In this document: piece by piece, positions 37,573 to 46,501 of the stretch
How positions within the stretch are numbered: the stretch's first letter is position 1
Layout of the letters: each line of letters begins with the position of its first letter
Origin: Planctomycetia bacterium
GTDB lineage: Bacteria; Planctomycetota; UBA1135; GCA-002686595
Reading direction: 5' to 3'
Assembly: GCA_005799545.1 (NCBI GenBank)
Contig: SYGM01000009.1
Location: 1 to 61,767 of the forward strand
DNA: 61,767 nt
Made by a program: the position numbers and the translations under genes
Notes under the pieces: generated by a model
What the model was told of the DNA's origin: nothing
The model's database searches: none
The model's input: the letters and a program-made list of their open reading frames with translations, nothing else

Positions 37573-38741
37573 TGCCTCCGTTTCGCCTGGTGTGGAAGAA
37601 CCTGCTGCGGCATCGCACGCGTGCGCTGCTGACGGCAGCTTCGCTGGCCGTGGCGATCTTCCTGCTGTGTGTGCTGCGCTCGCTGCTGGTCGTGCTGGAG
37701 TCGGGCATCAAGGCCTCGGCCTCCAACCGCCTGATCGTGCAGTCCTCCGTCAGCCTGTTCGTGTACCTGCCCGAGTCCTACGAGGCCAAGCTGGAGCGCA
37801 TCGAAGGGGTCGAGCGTGTCGTGCGCTGGAACTGGTTCGGAGGCTACTACCAGGAGCCCAAGAACTTCTTCGCGCAGTTCGCGACCGACGTCGAGGATCT
37901 CTTCGAGGTCTACCCGGAGATCGAGCTGGTCGAGGGTTCGCAGGAGGACTTCTTCGGCGACCGGCGCGCCTGCGTCATCGGCTCGGAGATGGCGCGCAAG
38001 TTCAACATGCGAGTGGGGGACACGATGCCTGTCATCGGCGGACTGTTTCCGCGCACCGACGGTCAGCCCTGGGACTTCCGGATCGCCGGCATCTACCACT
38101 CGGTCAAGCCCAACGTCGACAACAACACGCTGTTCTTCCATGCCGACTTCCTCCAGAAGGCGCTGGAATCCGGTGCGGCCAATGGTCCGGAAGGGGTGGG
38201 CATCTTCGTCCTGCGGCTCGAGCCCGGAGCCGATCGTGTGCGCGTCGCGGAAACCGTCGATGCGCTGTTTGCCGGCGGTCCTCAGCGCACGCAGACCACC
38301 ACGGAGGCGGAGTTTCAGGCCCAGTTCGTCTCCATGGTCGGCAATGTGCCCTTCTTCGTCGGTTCGATCGGCGGTGGCGTGCTGATCGCGATCCTGCTGG
38401 CGACTCTCAACACGATGCTGATGGCGGCGCGCGAACAGACGCGCGACATCGGCGTGCTCAAGGCACTGGGATTCCGGGACGGAACGGTCTTCGGTCTGAT
38501 GCTGGGGCAATCCATGCTGCTGACGGGTGTCGGGGGGATGGGAGGGCTGTTGATCGCACTCTCCTCCGAGCGGTTCTTCGCGCAGCTGCTCGGCACCGCC
38601 TTTCCCGGCTATCACATTGCGGCCGAGACCGTTGTCGAGGCCGTCATCGCCACGCTGCTCATCGGTGTGCTGGCCGGGATCGTGCCCGCGCTGCGCGCTC
38701 GCAAGCTGAGTGTGCTGACAGCGCTGAGGAGCGTGGGCTGA
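37572..38741 (+). CDS. ABC transporter permease (FtsX/MacB type)
   Basis: KNLLRHRTRALLTAASLAVAIFLL; C-terminal FtsX-like TM region ILLATLNTMLMAAREQTRDIGVLKALGFRDG. Confidence 0.92.
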   Translation: MPPFRLVWKNLLRHRTRALLTAASLAVAIFLLCVLRSLLVVLESGIKASASNRLIVQSSVSLFVYLPESYEAKLERIEGVERVVRWNWFGGYYQEPKNFFAQFATDVEDLFEVYPEIELVEGSQEDFFGDRRACVIGSEMARKFNMRVGDTMPVIGGLFPRTDGQPWDFRIAGIYHSVKPNVDNNTLFFHADFLQKALESGAANGPEGVGIFVLRLEPGADRVRVAETVDALFAGGPQRTQTTTEAEFQAQFVSMVGNVPFFVGSIGGGVLIAILLATLNTMLMAAREQTRDIGVLKALGFRDGTVFGLMLGQSMLLTGVGGMGGLLIALSSERFFAQLLGTAFPGYHIAAETVVEAVIATLLIGVLAGIVPALRARKLSVLTALRSVG

Positions 38742-38742
38742 G

Positions 38743-39915
38743 ATGGCGCTGATCCCGCTGAGCTACAACCTGCGCAGCCTGATCGTGCGCTGGCCCTCGA
38801 CGATCCTGACGGTGCTCGGCATCGCGGCCACGGTGGCGGTGCTGGTGGGCGTCATGGCGCTCCAGCAGGGTTTCACTGCCCTGTTCCGTGCTCAGGGTCG
38901 GGATGACGTGGCGGTGTTTCTGCGTCAGGGTGCAACGAACGAAGGCGACAGCGCCTTCACGCGCGAGCGGGCGATGATCCTGATGAAGACCGTGCCGGAG
39001 ATCGCCGAGGACGAGGCGGGGCGTCGGCTGGTCTCGGCCGAGTGCTATCTGGCCGTGCGCCGCAACAAGACCGGCGGCGGGGGAGAGACCAACGTCCCCG
39101 TGCGCGGCGTCATGCCGATGAGCTTCGTGATCTTCGGGCGGGACATCACCTTCTCGCAGGGACGCAACTTCACCCCCGGAACCGACGAGGTCATCATCGG
39201 CGCCAAGCTGGCCGAACGCATCGAGGGGGCGCGCCTCGGCGAGGTGCTGCAGTTCAACACGACGCCGTTCCGCGTGGTGGGGATCTTCGAGCATGATGGG
39301 CCGTTCAGCTCCGAGATCTGGGGCGATCACGATCGCATCAGCGAGGCACTCGAGCGTCCGGTGTACAACCGCGTGATCGCCAAGCTGAATGATGAAACGG
39401 ACTGGCCGGAGCTGGTGCGGCGCATGGATCAGGACCCGCAGGTGCCCTCCAAGCTGCTCACGGAACGCGAGTACCTCACCTCGCAGACCTCGGCGTTCTC
39501 ATTCGTCCTGAGCGCGCTGGGCGTGTTTCTTGCCGTCATCATGGGCATCGCCGCGGTGTTCACGGCGACCAATACCATGCTCACGGCGATCGCCGCGCGC
39601 ACCATCGAAATCGGCATCCTGCTCTCGATGGGCTTCCGTCCCCATGCCGTGTTTCTCGGCTTCATGCTCGAGGCGCTGCTGCTGGGCATCATGGGCGGCA
39701 TCGTCGGCGCGCTGATCGTGCTGCCGCTCAACGGCATCCAGACCGGTGCCATGAACTTCCAGACGTTCACCGAGGTGGCCTTCGCGTTCCGGGTGACACC
39801 GCAGATCCTGTTCGGCGCGATCGTCTTCGCTGCCCTGCTCGGCATTCTTGGTGGCGCGATACCGGCGTGGCGCGCAGCGCGCATGCGGCCGACCGAGGCG
39901 ATGCGCAGGGGCTGA
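38743..39915 (+). CDS. ABC transporter permease (FtsX/MacB type)
   Basis: YNLRSLIVRWPSTILTVLGIAATVAVLVGVMAL; TNTMLTAIAARTIEIGILLSMGFRPHAVFLGFMLEALLLG. Confidence 0.92.
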   Translation: MALIPLSYNLRSLIVRWPSTILTVLGIAATVAVLVGVMALQQGFTALFRAQGRDDVAVFLRQGATNEGDSAFTRERAMILMKTVPEIAEDEAGRRLVSAECYLAVRRNKTGGGGETNVPVRGVMPMSFVIFGRDITFSQGRNFTPGTDEVIIGAKLAERIEGARLGEVLQFNTTPFRVVGIFEHDGPFSSEIWGDHDRISEALERPVYNRVIAKLNDETDWPELVRRMDQDPQVPSKLLTEREYLTSQTSAFSFVLSALGVFLAVIMGIAAVFTATNTMLTAIAARTIEIGILLSMGFRPHAVFLGFMLEALLLGIMGGIVGALIVLPLNGIQTGAMNFQTFTEVAFAFRVTPQILFGAIVFAALLGILGGAIPAWRAARMRPTEAMRRG

Positions 39916-39919
39916 GCGT

Positions 39920-41293
39920 TCAGCGCGGGCAGTGCCAGCCGCGCTCGGCATCCCACGCCAGTCGCAGGCTTGCGCGCCGGACTCCCTGCGCCTCATGCGA
40001 AGCCGGTCTCAGATCGCGATCGCTTTGGTAGGCGTAGGAGAGATCCTTCCCGGCCGCTGCGGGCAGCAGAGCCGTCGCGCCCTCGGGCACGAGCGCGCGC
40101 AGAGCCTGTGCGCACTGCTCGGGTGCGGGCAGCGCATGCTGCTGCAGGCGTGCCTCCATTCGCAGCGCACCGAACACTCCGAACAAGGCCAAGGCGACCG
40201 CGCTGATCCAGGCCGTGCGCTGCGGCAGGCGCGTGAGCACAGCCGCTGCACACAGTCCGATCAGCGGGGTGATCCACAGTTGGAACTGCCACTGTTCCTC
40301 GGCGGTGTGCCGGTAGAACGCGAGCCAGTACAGCAGCATGCCTCCCGTGACGGCAAGCAGCACCCTGCGCGGGGCAAACCACGCGCCCGCCAGCCCCACG
40401 ATCAGCCACGGCAGACCCGCTGACTGCGCGAGATGCTGCAACTGGATCGACAGCCAGCGCCACGGCGGCAGGCTGCCGTCGATCATCGGACGCAGCAGCT
40501 CCAGCGGACGCGAACTCAGCGATCCGGTGTTCAGCGCTCCCAGTGGCTGCGCGTTCCACGCATGCAGCAGCAGCGGCAGCAGTGCCGCGACGAGCAGCAG
40601 CGCGCCGGCGCGCCGATTCCGGGTGGCGAGAGCCATCGCTCCGGCGAAGAACAGCGGTGCGAACGTGACGCAGGATGCCGCCGCCAGTCCCAGTGCGCTG
40701 CAGACGAGCCAGCGTGCCCGAGGCTGGTCCTGCCAGCGCGCCCAGGCACCCAACGCGAACACCACGCCGGGCAGCGCGGGGTTCTCGAGATTCGGCAATG
40801 CTCCGGAATGCAGCGCAATCGGCGTGCTCGCCGCTGCGAGCGTGCCCAAGAGTGCGCGCCCGGCTCCGAACGGTGCCGCAAGCCACCACCACATCGCCAG
40901 CAGCGTCAGCAGATGCGCCGCGAGGAACGGAAGCGCTGCCATGCGGTGCCGCTGGGGCGAACGGAAGTCGCCGCCGGTCGCAGCGATGCCGAGGTAGCCG
41001 AGCCAGAACGCCGTCGGCGGATGGTTGCGGTACACCAGCGCAGAACCCCGCGCATCGTGCGCCTGCACCAGATCATCCATTCCGCCGATGCAGGGCGAGC
41101 CTTCCTCCAGCGCCGGATAGCCGTTCCAGCGCGTCAGGCCGTGCCTGTCGTACTGGGATGCGCTCAGCGCAAAGAAGGAACTTTGGTAGCCGCTGAAGTC
41201 ACGACCCAGAGGACTGCGGATCGAATGGAGACCGCACAGAGCCGCCGCCAGCAGCAGCGCGGCCAGCACTGCGAGCGTGCGCGCGCGGCTCAC
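39920..41293 (-). CDS. Multi-TM membrane protein, possible GT-C glycosyltransferase; GTG start
   Basis: MSRARTLAVLAALLLAAALCGLHSIRSPLGRDFSGYQSSFFALSASQYDRHG...NHPPTAFWLGYLGIA; GTGA overlap with rsfS stop. Confidence 0.75.
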   Translation of the reverse strand: MSRARTLAVLAALLLAAALCGLHSIRSPLGRDFSGYQSSFFALSASQYDRHGLTRWNGYPALEEGSPCIGGMDDLVQAHDARGSALVYRNHPPTAFWLGYLGIAATGGDFRSPQRHRMAALPFLAAHLLTLLAMWWWLAAPFGAGRALLGTLAAASTPIALHSGALPNLENPALPGVVFALGAWARWQDQPRARWLVCSALGLAAASCVTFAPLFFAGAMALATRNRRAGALLLVAALLPLLLHAWNAQPLGALNTGSLSSRPLELLRPMIDGSLPPWRWLSIQLQHLAQSAGLPWLIVGLAGAWFAPRRVLLAVTGGMLLYWLAFYRHTAEEQWQFQLWITPLIGLCAAAVLTRLPQRTAWISAVALALFGVFGALRMEARLQQHALPAPEQCAQALRALVPEGATALLPAAAGKDLSYAYQSDRDLRPASHEAQGVRRASLRLAWDAERGWHCPR

Positions 41294-41682
41294 TCGGCCA
41301 GCTTGAGCTCGGACTCCGTCAGTTCCCTGGGCAGGGTGACGGAGCTCAGATCAACCTTGGGGCACTGCGCGTAGAGGCCGTCGAGGTCGTAGTACTCGCG
41401 GGCCTCGGGCTGCAGCACGTGGATCACCACGTCGATGTAGTCGAGCAGCACCCACCAGCCCAGATCGGCGCCTTCCATGCGGCTGTGGCGCTCGCCGAGT
41501 CCCTTGAGCCGCACATGCAGCTCATCCGCGATGGCCTTGACGTGCGGTCGCGAATGGCCGGTGATGATCACGAAGTAGTCCGCGACGCGCAGGTGCTCCG
41601 AGACGTCGTAGATGCGGATGTCGGCGGCCTTCTTCTGCTCGGCAATCCACTGAGCGGCGGCGGCAAGTTGTTTTGGTTCGAT
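41290..41682 (-). CDS. rsfS: Ribosomal silencing factor RsfS (Iojap); apparent AUC start codon
   Basis: (M)EPKQLAAAAQWIAEQKKAADIRIYDVSEHLRVADYFVIITGHSRPHVKAIADELHVRLKGLGERHSRMEGADLGWWVLLDYIDVVIHVLQPEAREYYDLDGLY; AAGGAG 10 nt upstream of ATC 41682. Confidence 0.85.
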   Translation of the reverse strand: MEPKQLAAAAQWIAEQKKAADIRIYDVSEHLRVADYFVIITGHSRPHVKAIADELHVRLKGLGERHSRMEGADLGWWVLLDYIDVVIHVLQPEAREYYDLDGLYAQCPKVDLSSVTLPRELTESELKLAE

Positions 41683-41728
41683 GGCGAGGGCGCTCCTTGG
41701 CGCGCCAGAAGTATACCGAGCGGGCGTC

Positions 41729-42340
41729 CTAGGTCGAGCGGCGCTTGCGCCAGGCCCTGTAGAGCACCCAGCCCGCGGCCAGAACCAGCACGGCGACCAT
41801 CAGACCCAGCAGGAACTGGTGCACGCGCTCCTGCGCCTGCGCCTCGCCCAGCTTCATCGTGATCCAGTAAGCGGCCCAGATCGAGGTGGGCACGGAAATC
41901 AGCACGCCCAGCCCGTCGAGCAGCAGGAAGCGCGCGTAGCTCATCTTCATCGTGCCCGCGAGGAAGTAGCCGGGGATGCGCAGGCCGGGCAGGAACCGGC
42001 AGGTGAAGATGGCCCAGTTGCCGTGCTCGGCGAAACGGCGCTCGAACTTGGCGAAACGCTCGGGGTGCAGCACTTTCGCAACCCAGCGCAGGCGCAGCAC
42101 CGAGAGTCCGTAGCGTCGGCCCAGCAGGAACGGAATCGAGTCGCCGAGCAGGATCGCAAAGCTGCACACGATCGTCACGGGCAGGTACTCGACATTGCCG
42201 CGCGCGACCATGATGCCGGAGGGAATCAGCGCGGCTTCCTCCGGAAGCGGCGCGCCGAGTCCACACAGCATCAGCAGAGTGAACGGGCCCCAGTAGTGGA
42301 ACCGTCCAAACCACTCCAGAATGTCGAGGGCAGCCAGCAC
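41729..42340 (-). CDS. DedA family (VTT domain) membrane protein
   Basis: GLGAPLPEEAALIPSGIMVARG...FTCRFLPGLRIPGYFLAGTMKMSYARFLLLDGLG. Confidence 0.9.
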   Translation of the reverse strand: MLAALDILEWFGRFHYWGPFTLLMLCGLGAPLPEEAALIPSGIMVARGNVEYLPVTIVCSFAILLGDSIPFLLGRRYGLSVLRLRWVAKVLHPERFAKFERRFAEHGNWAIFTCRFLPGLRIPGYFLAGTMKMSYARFLLLDGLGVLISVPTSIWAAYWITMKLGEAQAQERVHQFLLGLMVAVLVLAAGWVLYRAWRKRRST

Positions 42341-42355
42341 GATCGGGCCAAGATG

Positions 42356-42928
42356 CTAGCGGCCGCTGCCGTCCGCGTGCGAGAAATGTTCTTCTGCTGC
42401 CTGCCTGAGGCCCGCCGCCTGCGGATGTCCTGCAGCCTCCGCCCGCGCAAAACAGCGCGCGGCGGCCTGCCAGGCCTCGGCGGGGGAGGCCGGCAGCGGC
42501 CGCAGTTCCTCGGGGAGCTCTGCCCAACCCGCCCAGACCGCACCCTCGTAGAGCGCCGCTTCGCCCGGGTCGGGGAGCACAGCCTGCGCGCGCTCGAGCA
42601 CCTCGAGCCCGGCTCGGCAGTACGCCTCGCGCTCCATCGGGGTCAGCGTGCGCGTGCTGCGCGCCTCGTGGAACAGCAGGCTGTGCGCGTAGAAGATCCA
42701 GACCCCGCTGTCGCGGTCCAGCCACAAGAGCGCGTCCTCGGCGTGCCGATAGGCGCGTGCGCTCTCGCCTTCCCGCAGCGACTGGTCCATGCGCATCCAC
42801 TCCACGGCACCGATCAAGGTGCTCAGCGGTCCGAGCATGCGACGCCAGGTGCCGCCGCGGCCGCCGATGGCGATCAGCAGCAACAGGATTCCGGCCAGAA
42901 TCAGCAGCAATCCCTTGCCGCGACTCAT
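42356..42928 (-). CDS. Hypothetical protein, N-terminal TM and TPR-like helical region
   Basis: MSRGKGLLLILAGILLLLIAIGGRGGTWRRMLGPLSTLIGAVEWMRMDQ...; ATGA-type overlap with upstream gene. Confidence 0.7.
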   Translation of the reverse strand: MSRGKGLLLILAGILLLLIAIGGRGGTWRRMLGPLSTLIGAVEWMRMDQSLREGESARAYRHAEDALLWLDRDSGVWIFYAHSLLFHEARSTRTLTPMEREAYCRAGLEVLERAQAVLPDPGEAALYEGAVWAGWAELPEELRPLPASPAEAWQAAARCFARAEAAGHPQAAGLRQAAEEHFSHADGSGR

Positions 42929-43953
42929 CTCCGCCTCCGCACTCGCACCCAGCTCCAGCCGGCGATGACCGGAGTCAGCAGGCATCCGGTCAACGTCATG
43001 GCAATCAGCATCGGATCCGGCCAGCGCGGCAACCAGCCGAGGCGCAGGAAGTCGAGCGTGTCCTGCAGAGGCAGGCGGGTGCCGACGGCCAGCATCAGCG
43101 CCGCGACCAGTGCGATGGCGATCCCTGCCCGCATCCACAGTGAGCAGAGCAGGGTGGCGCACAAGGCCATGCTGATCAGCAGCCAGCCGTGCAGCAGCAT
43201 GCGCACCGCACCGAGCCTCGACTGTTCGCTGCGCTCAAGCACATACGAATCCATCGGCGACCAGAGCGCGGCCGCGTGCTCGGGTTCGACCCGCAAATCA
43301 AGCACGCGCCGCGTGCCTTCCGCCGGCAGCGGAACCAGCAGGCGTCCGCGCGTGGCAACTTCGAGCACGGCATGCTCCGGCGCGTCCAGCCAGCTTGCGA
43401 GCATCCGAACCTGAGGCGCCCCGCGCGTGGCGATCAGTGCGAGTGACAATGCATCGCCCTGACCCTGTGCGGCAATGCGCACGCGCGCAGGTTCATGACC
43501 ATCCACCCAGATGGCATCGTCGGCGGCAACGCGCGCACGCGCTTCAAAGGCCGCCTGCGGAGCCGGCAGCGTCTCGATCACGGCGGCGCTGATTCCAAGC
43601 CAAATGAGTGCTGCGCAAAGCAATCCCAGCAGCACGGAGGCGTGCAGCCGCAGCGGTGCAACCGAGCGCGTGCGCAGCCAATCGATGTCGTGACGCTTCC
43701 AGCGTTCGATCAACCAGGCCGCGCGTGCGCACAGCCCGGTGCCGACGATCAGGAGCACGAAATTCCAGCCATCGGCCCGCTGATTCCAGGCCAGCCACTG
43801 CGTCAGCGACAGAGGGCCCTGCACATACTCCATCCATGTGGGTGCGATTCCGGAGGCATGGATCAGCGTTGCCAGCAGTGTCAGGTGCAGCAGAAGCAGC
43901 GGCCATGCCAGGCTGGAGGCAAGGATCCAGCGAAAGACGGCGGGGACGATCAT
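42925..43953 (-). CDS. Membrane protein, putative ABC exporter-associated subunit
   Basis: Multiple TM segments flanking a soluble domain; overlaps the ABC ATPase gene by 4 nt. Confidence 0.7.
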   Translation of the reverse strand: MIVPAVFRWILASSLAWPLLLLHLTLLATLIHASGIAPTWMEYVQGPLSLTQWLAWNQRADGWNFVLLIVGTGLCARAAWLIERWKRHDIDWLRTRSVAPLRLHASVLLGLLCAALIWLGISAAVIETLPAPQAAFEARARVAADDAIWVDGHEPARVRIAAQGQGDALSLALIATRGAPQVRMLASWLDAPEHAVLEVATRGRLLVPLPAEGTRRVLDLRVEPEHAAALWSPMDSYVLERSEQSRLGAVRMLLHGWLLISMALCATLLCSLWMRAGIAIALVAALMLAVGTRLPLQDTLDFLRLGWLPRWPDPMLIAMTLTGCLLTPVIAGWSWVRVRRRR

Positions 43954-44684
43954 GCGCTCCCGCGCGCCTGCCGGTAGACCTCCAGCAGGCCCCCTTCCGG
44001 AATCAACTCGCGAGGCGGCCGCACTGTGGCGATCCGGCCATCGAGCATGATCGCGAGCTGGTCACAGTGCTGCAGCAGATCACCGGGCAGGTGCGAGGCG
44101 AGCACTACGGTGATCGACTGGGCGCGTGCGCGCGCCAGCAGACGCGCGAGCACCTCGAAGCCCTCCGCATCGAGACCGGCAGTGGGCTCATCGAGCAGGA
44201 TCAGCTCCGGATCGGCGAGCCAGGCCTGAGCGAGGCCGAAGCGACGCAGCATGCCGCGCGAGCAGCGACCGATGCGCTGCTCCGCATGCTGCGTCAGGCC
44301 GACTTCGCTCAGGCTCTGCGCCACGCGGGCGTCGAGTCCGGCGCGCTCGAGGCCTGCGAGCTCGCCGAGCATCCGCAGCATCGTGCACAGGCGCAGCTCC
44401 GCGGGGAACGGCGTGTCTTCCGAGAGGTAACCCGTGCGTCGCTGCACGGCTGCGGACCCCGGAGAGCCGCCCAGCACCCGCAGCACGCCGGATTCGACGG
44501 GCTCCAGGCCCGCGATGGCGCGCAGCAGCGTGCTCTTGCCCGATCCGTTGGGCCCCGCAAGGCCCAGAAATCGTCCCTGCTGCAGCATCAGATCGACGCC
44601 GTGCAGAACGCGCGTGCTGCCCATCAGCCCGCGCGGGTAGGCCACGCACAACGCTTGAATGTCGAGGCAGGCGGCAGCGCTCAC
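43950..44684 (-). CDS. ABC transporter ATP-binding protein (CcmA-like)
   Basis: GLAGPNGSGKSTLLRAIAGLEPVESG; CSRGMLRRFGLAQAWLADPELILLDEPTAGLD; start probably GTG 44684, alternative 44732. Confidence 0.9.
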   Translation of the reverse strand: MSAAACLDIQALCVAYPRGLMGSTRVLHGVDLMLQQGRFLGLAGPNGSGKSTLLRAIAGLEPVESGVLRVLGGSPGSAAVQRRTGYLSEDTPFPAELRLCTMLRMLGELAGLERAGLDARVAQSLSEVGLTQHAEQRIGRCSRGMLRRFGLAQAWLADPELILLDEPTAGLDAEGFEVLARLLARARAQSITVVLASHLPGDLLQHCDQLAIMLDGRIATVRPPRELIPEGGLLEVYRQARGSA

Positions 44685-44730
44685 ACGCAGAGGATAGCTC
44701 CGGAGGCCTTCACGGACTACCTTGGTGCGC

Positions 44731-45459
44731 ATGCCGCGCTTCTATGTCCTCAGTGGTGCCGACATCGGAACCCAAGCCGAATTGAAGGCCGGGCAGGCCA
44801 TTGGTCGCGGCGCTGACTGCGCGCTGGTGTTGCACGATGCATCGATCAGCCGTCTGCACGCGCGTCTGGAGCCGCGCGGCGCCGCCTGGTTCCTCGTCGA
44901 TGCGGGTTCGCGCAACGGAATCAGCGTGCACGGTGCGCGCCAGAGCGAGCTCGAGCTCAAGGACGGTCTGGAGCTGCGTCTGGGCGAAGTCGATCTGCGC
45001 GTGCGTCTGCCCCGAGAGACCGTGCCGACGAGTGTGCCGACGAATGTGCAGTCGGAGATCGAGCTGGAGGAAATCGAGCTGGAAGAGGCGCCGGAGCCGG
45101 CTGCACCCAAGTCTGCTGCGCCCAAGCCGGTTGCGCCCAAGCCTGCTGTGCCCGCCTCTCTGGCCGCGCCCGCCTCTCCGGCTGCGTTGGCGGGGCCCGC
45201 TGCAGCCGGTCGCAAGCCGATCGGCGGCGTCCAGACCAAGGATCGCGGCATCCTGCAGTACAGCAAGGTCGAGAATCGCGGGGGTCTCTTGCAGAGCGAT
45301 CTGGCACAGGCGCCCTGGTACACGCGGCTGGGACTGATCCTGGGCGCGCTGCTCGTGTTCGCGTTGCTGGGCTGGGGCGCCTTCCGGGTGACGCAGTTCT
45401 TCAAGCAGAAGACAGCGGGCGAGCCGCTTCCCGAAGAGACCGAAGCGCAGCCGCGCTGA
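44731..45459 (+). CDS. FHA domain protein with Ala/Pro/Lys linker and C-terminal TM
   Basis: GQAIGRGADCALVLHDASISRLHARLEPRGAAWFLVDAGSRNGISVHG; C-terminal LGLILGALLVFALLGWGAF. Confidence 0.9.
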   Translation: MPRFYVLSGADIGTQAELKAGQAIGRGADCALVLHDASISRLHARLEPRGAAWFLVDAGSRNGISVHGARQSELELKDGLELRLGEVDLRVRLPRETVPTSVPTNVQSEIELEEIELEEAPEPAAPKSAAPKPVAPKPAVPASLAAPASPAALAGPAAAGRKPIGGVQTKDRGILQYSKVENRGGLLQSDLAQAPWYTRLGLILGALLVFALLGWGAFRVTQFFKQKTAGEPLPEETEAQPR

Positions 45460-45497
45460 GTGAATCCGGCGGCGTCGGCGCTGCGAAAAGCAGGCTG

Positions 45498-46271
45498 ATG
45501 AGCGCTAGCATTGTGATCTACGGCGCCACCGGCGGAATCGGTTCCGCGCTGGCCCGCCAACTTGCCTCTGCCGGGCAGCCCCTGGTGCTTGTCGGCCGCG
45601 ACGCCGGACGGCTTGCGGCGCTTGCGGATGAGTGCGTTGCCACGTCCTGCAATGCGCCTGAGGGCGGTTCTCCGCAGGGCGCTGCGATCACCGTCGAGGG
45701 TGATGCCTGCGATCCTGGTTTGCACGCGCGCGTTGCCGAGGCGGTCGGCGAGCGTTGTCGCGGGCTGGTCTACGCCGTGGGGAACCTGCGGCTGGGGCCC
45801 CTCTCTCGCGTCGAGCCGTCACAGGCTCTGGCGGACTTTCAGCTGCACGCACTCGGTGCGCTGATGGCCGCGCAGGCGCTCACGGCCGCTCTGAAGAACT
45901 GCGCCGACGGATCCGCCATCGTGCTGTGCTCCAGCATCGCGGCACGCAGCGGCTTTCCCAATCACGCTTCGGTCTCCATGGCCAAGGGTGCGGTGGAGGG
46001 GCTGACCATGGCGCTGGCAGCGGAACTGGCGCCGAAGGTGCGCGTCAACGCGATTGCGCCCTCGCTGACGCGCACGCCGCTGGCACAGCCGCTGACCGGC
46101 AACGAGAAACTGGCGGCGGGCATCGCCGCTCTGCATCCCTTGCCGCGACTGGGTGAAGCTCAGGATGCGGCGCAGGCGATTGAGTTCCTGCTCTCGGAAC
46201 GCAGCTCGTGGATCACCGGTCAGATCCTGCCTGTCGACGGCGGACGCTCGAGCGTCCGCAGCAAGGGCTGA
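45498..46271 (+). CDS. SDR family oxidoreductase
   Basis: [74 protein letters not shown]. Confidence 0.92.
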   Translation: MSASIVIYGATGGIGSALARQLASAGQPLVLVGRDAGRLAALADECVATSCNAPEGGSPQGAAITVEGDACDPGLHARVAEAVGERCRGLVYAVGNLRLGPLSRVEPSQALADFQLHALGALMAAQALTAALKNCADGSAIVLCSSIAARSGFPNHASVSMAKGAVEGLTMALAAELAPKVRVNAIAPSLTRTPLAQPLTGNEKLAAGIAALHPLPRLGEAQDAAQAIEFLLSERSSWITGQILPVDGGRSSVRSKG

Positions 46272-46303
46272 GCACGGACTCACAGTCCGACATTCATGCG
46301 TCC

Positions 46304-46501
46304 ATGGCGAAGATGCGTCGTAAATCCGAGCTGCCGGTGAAGGACTGCACGGTATGCGGCCGGCCGATGGTCTGGCGCAAGCGCTGGGAGCGCGTGTGGG
46401 ACGAGGTCAAGACCTGTTCCGAGCGCTGTCGGCGTGCACGCGGCACCAGAAATCCGCCAGTGCAGCGGCCGAGCAATCCCACGAGAAACGCAGGGCGTTG
46501 A
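46304..46501 (+). CDS. DUF2256 domain zinc-knuckle-like protein
   Basis: [41 protein letters not shown]; CxxC...CxxxC pattern of DUF2256. Confidence 0.88.
   Translation: MAKMRRKSELPVKDCTVCGRPMVWRKRWERVWDEVKTCSERCRRARGTRNPPVQRPSNPTRNAGR

Noticed and set aside
41568-42800. 410-aa minus ORF across dedA/rsfS
   Set aside because: Frame-shifted shadow ending PSPSNQNNLPPPLSG; the DedA and RsfS frames carry recognisable motifs.
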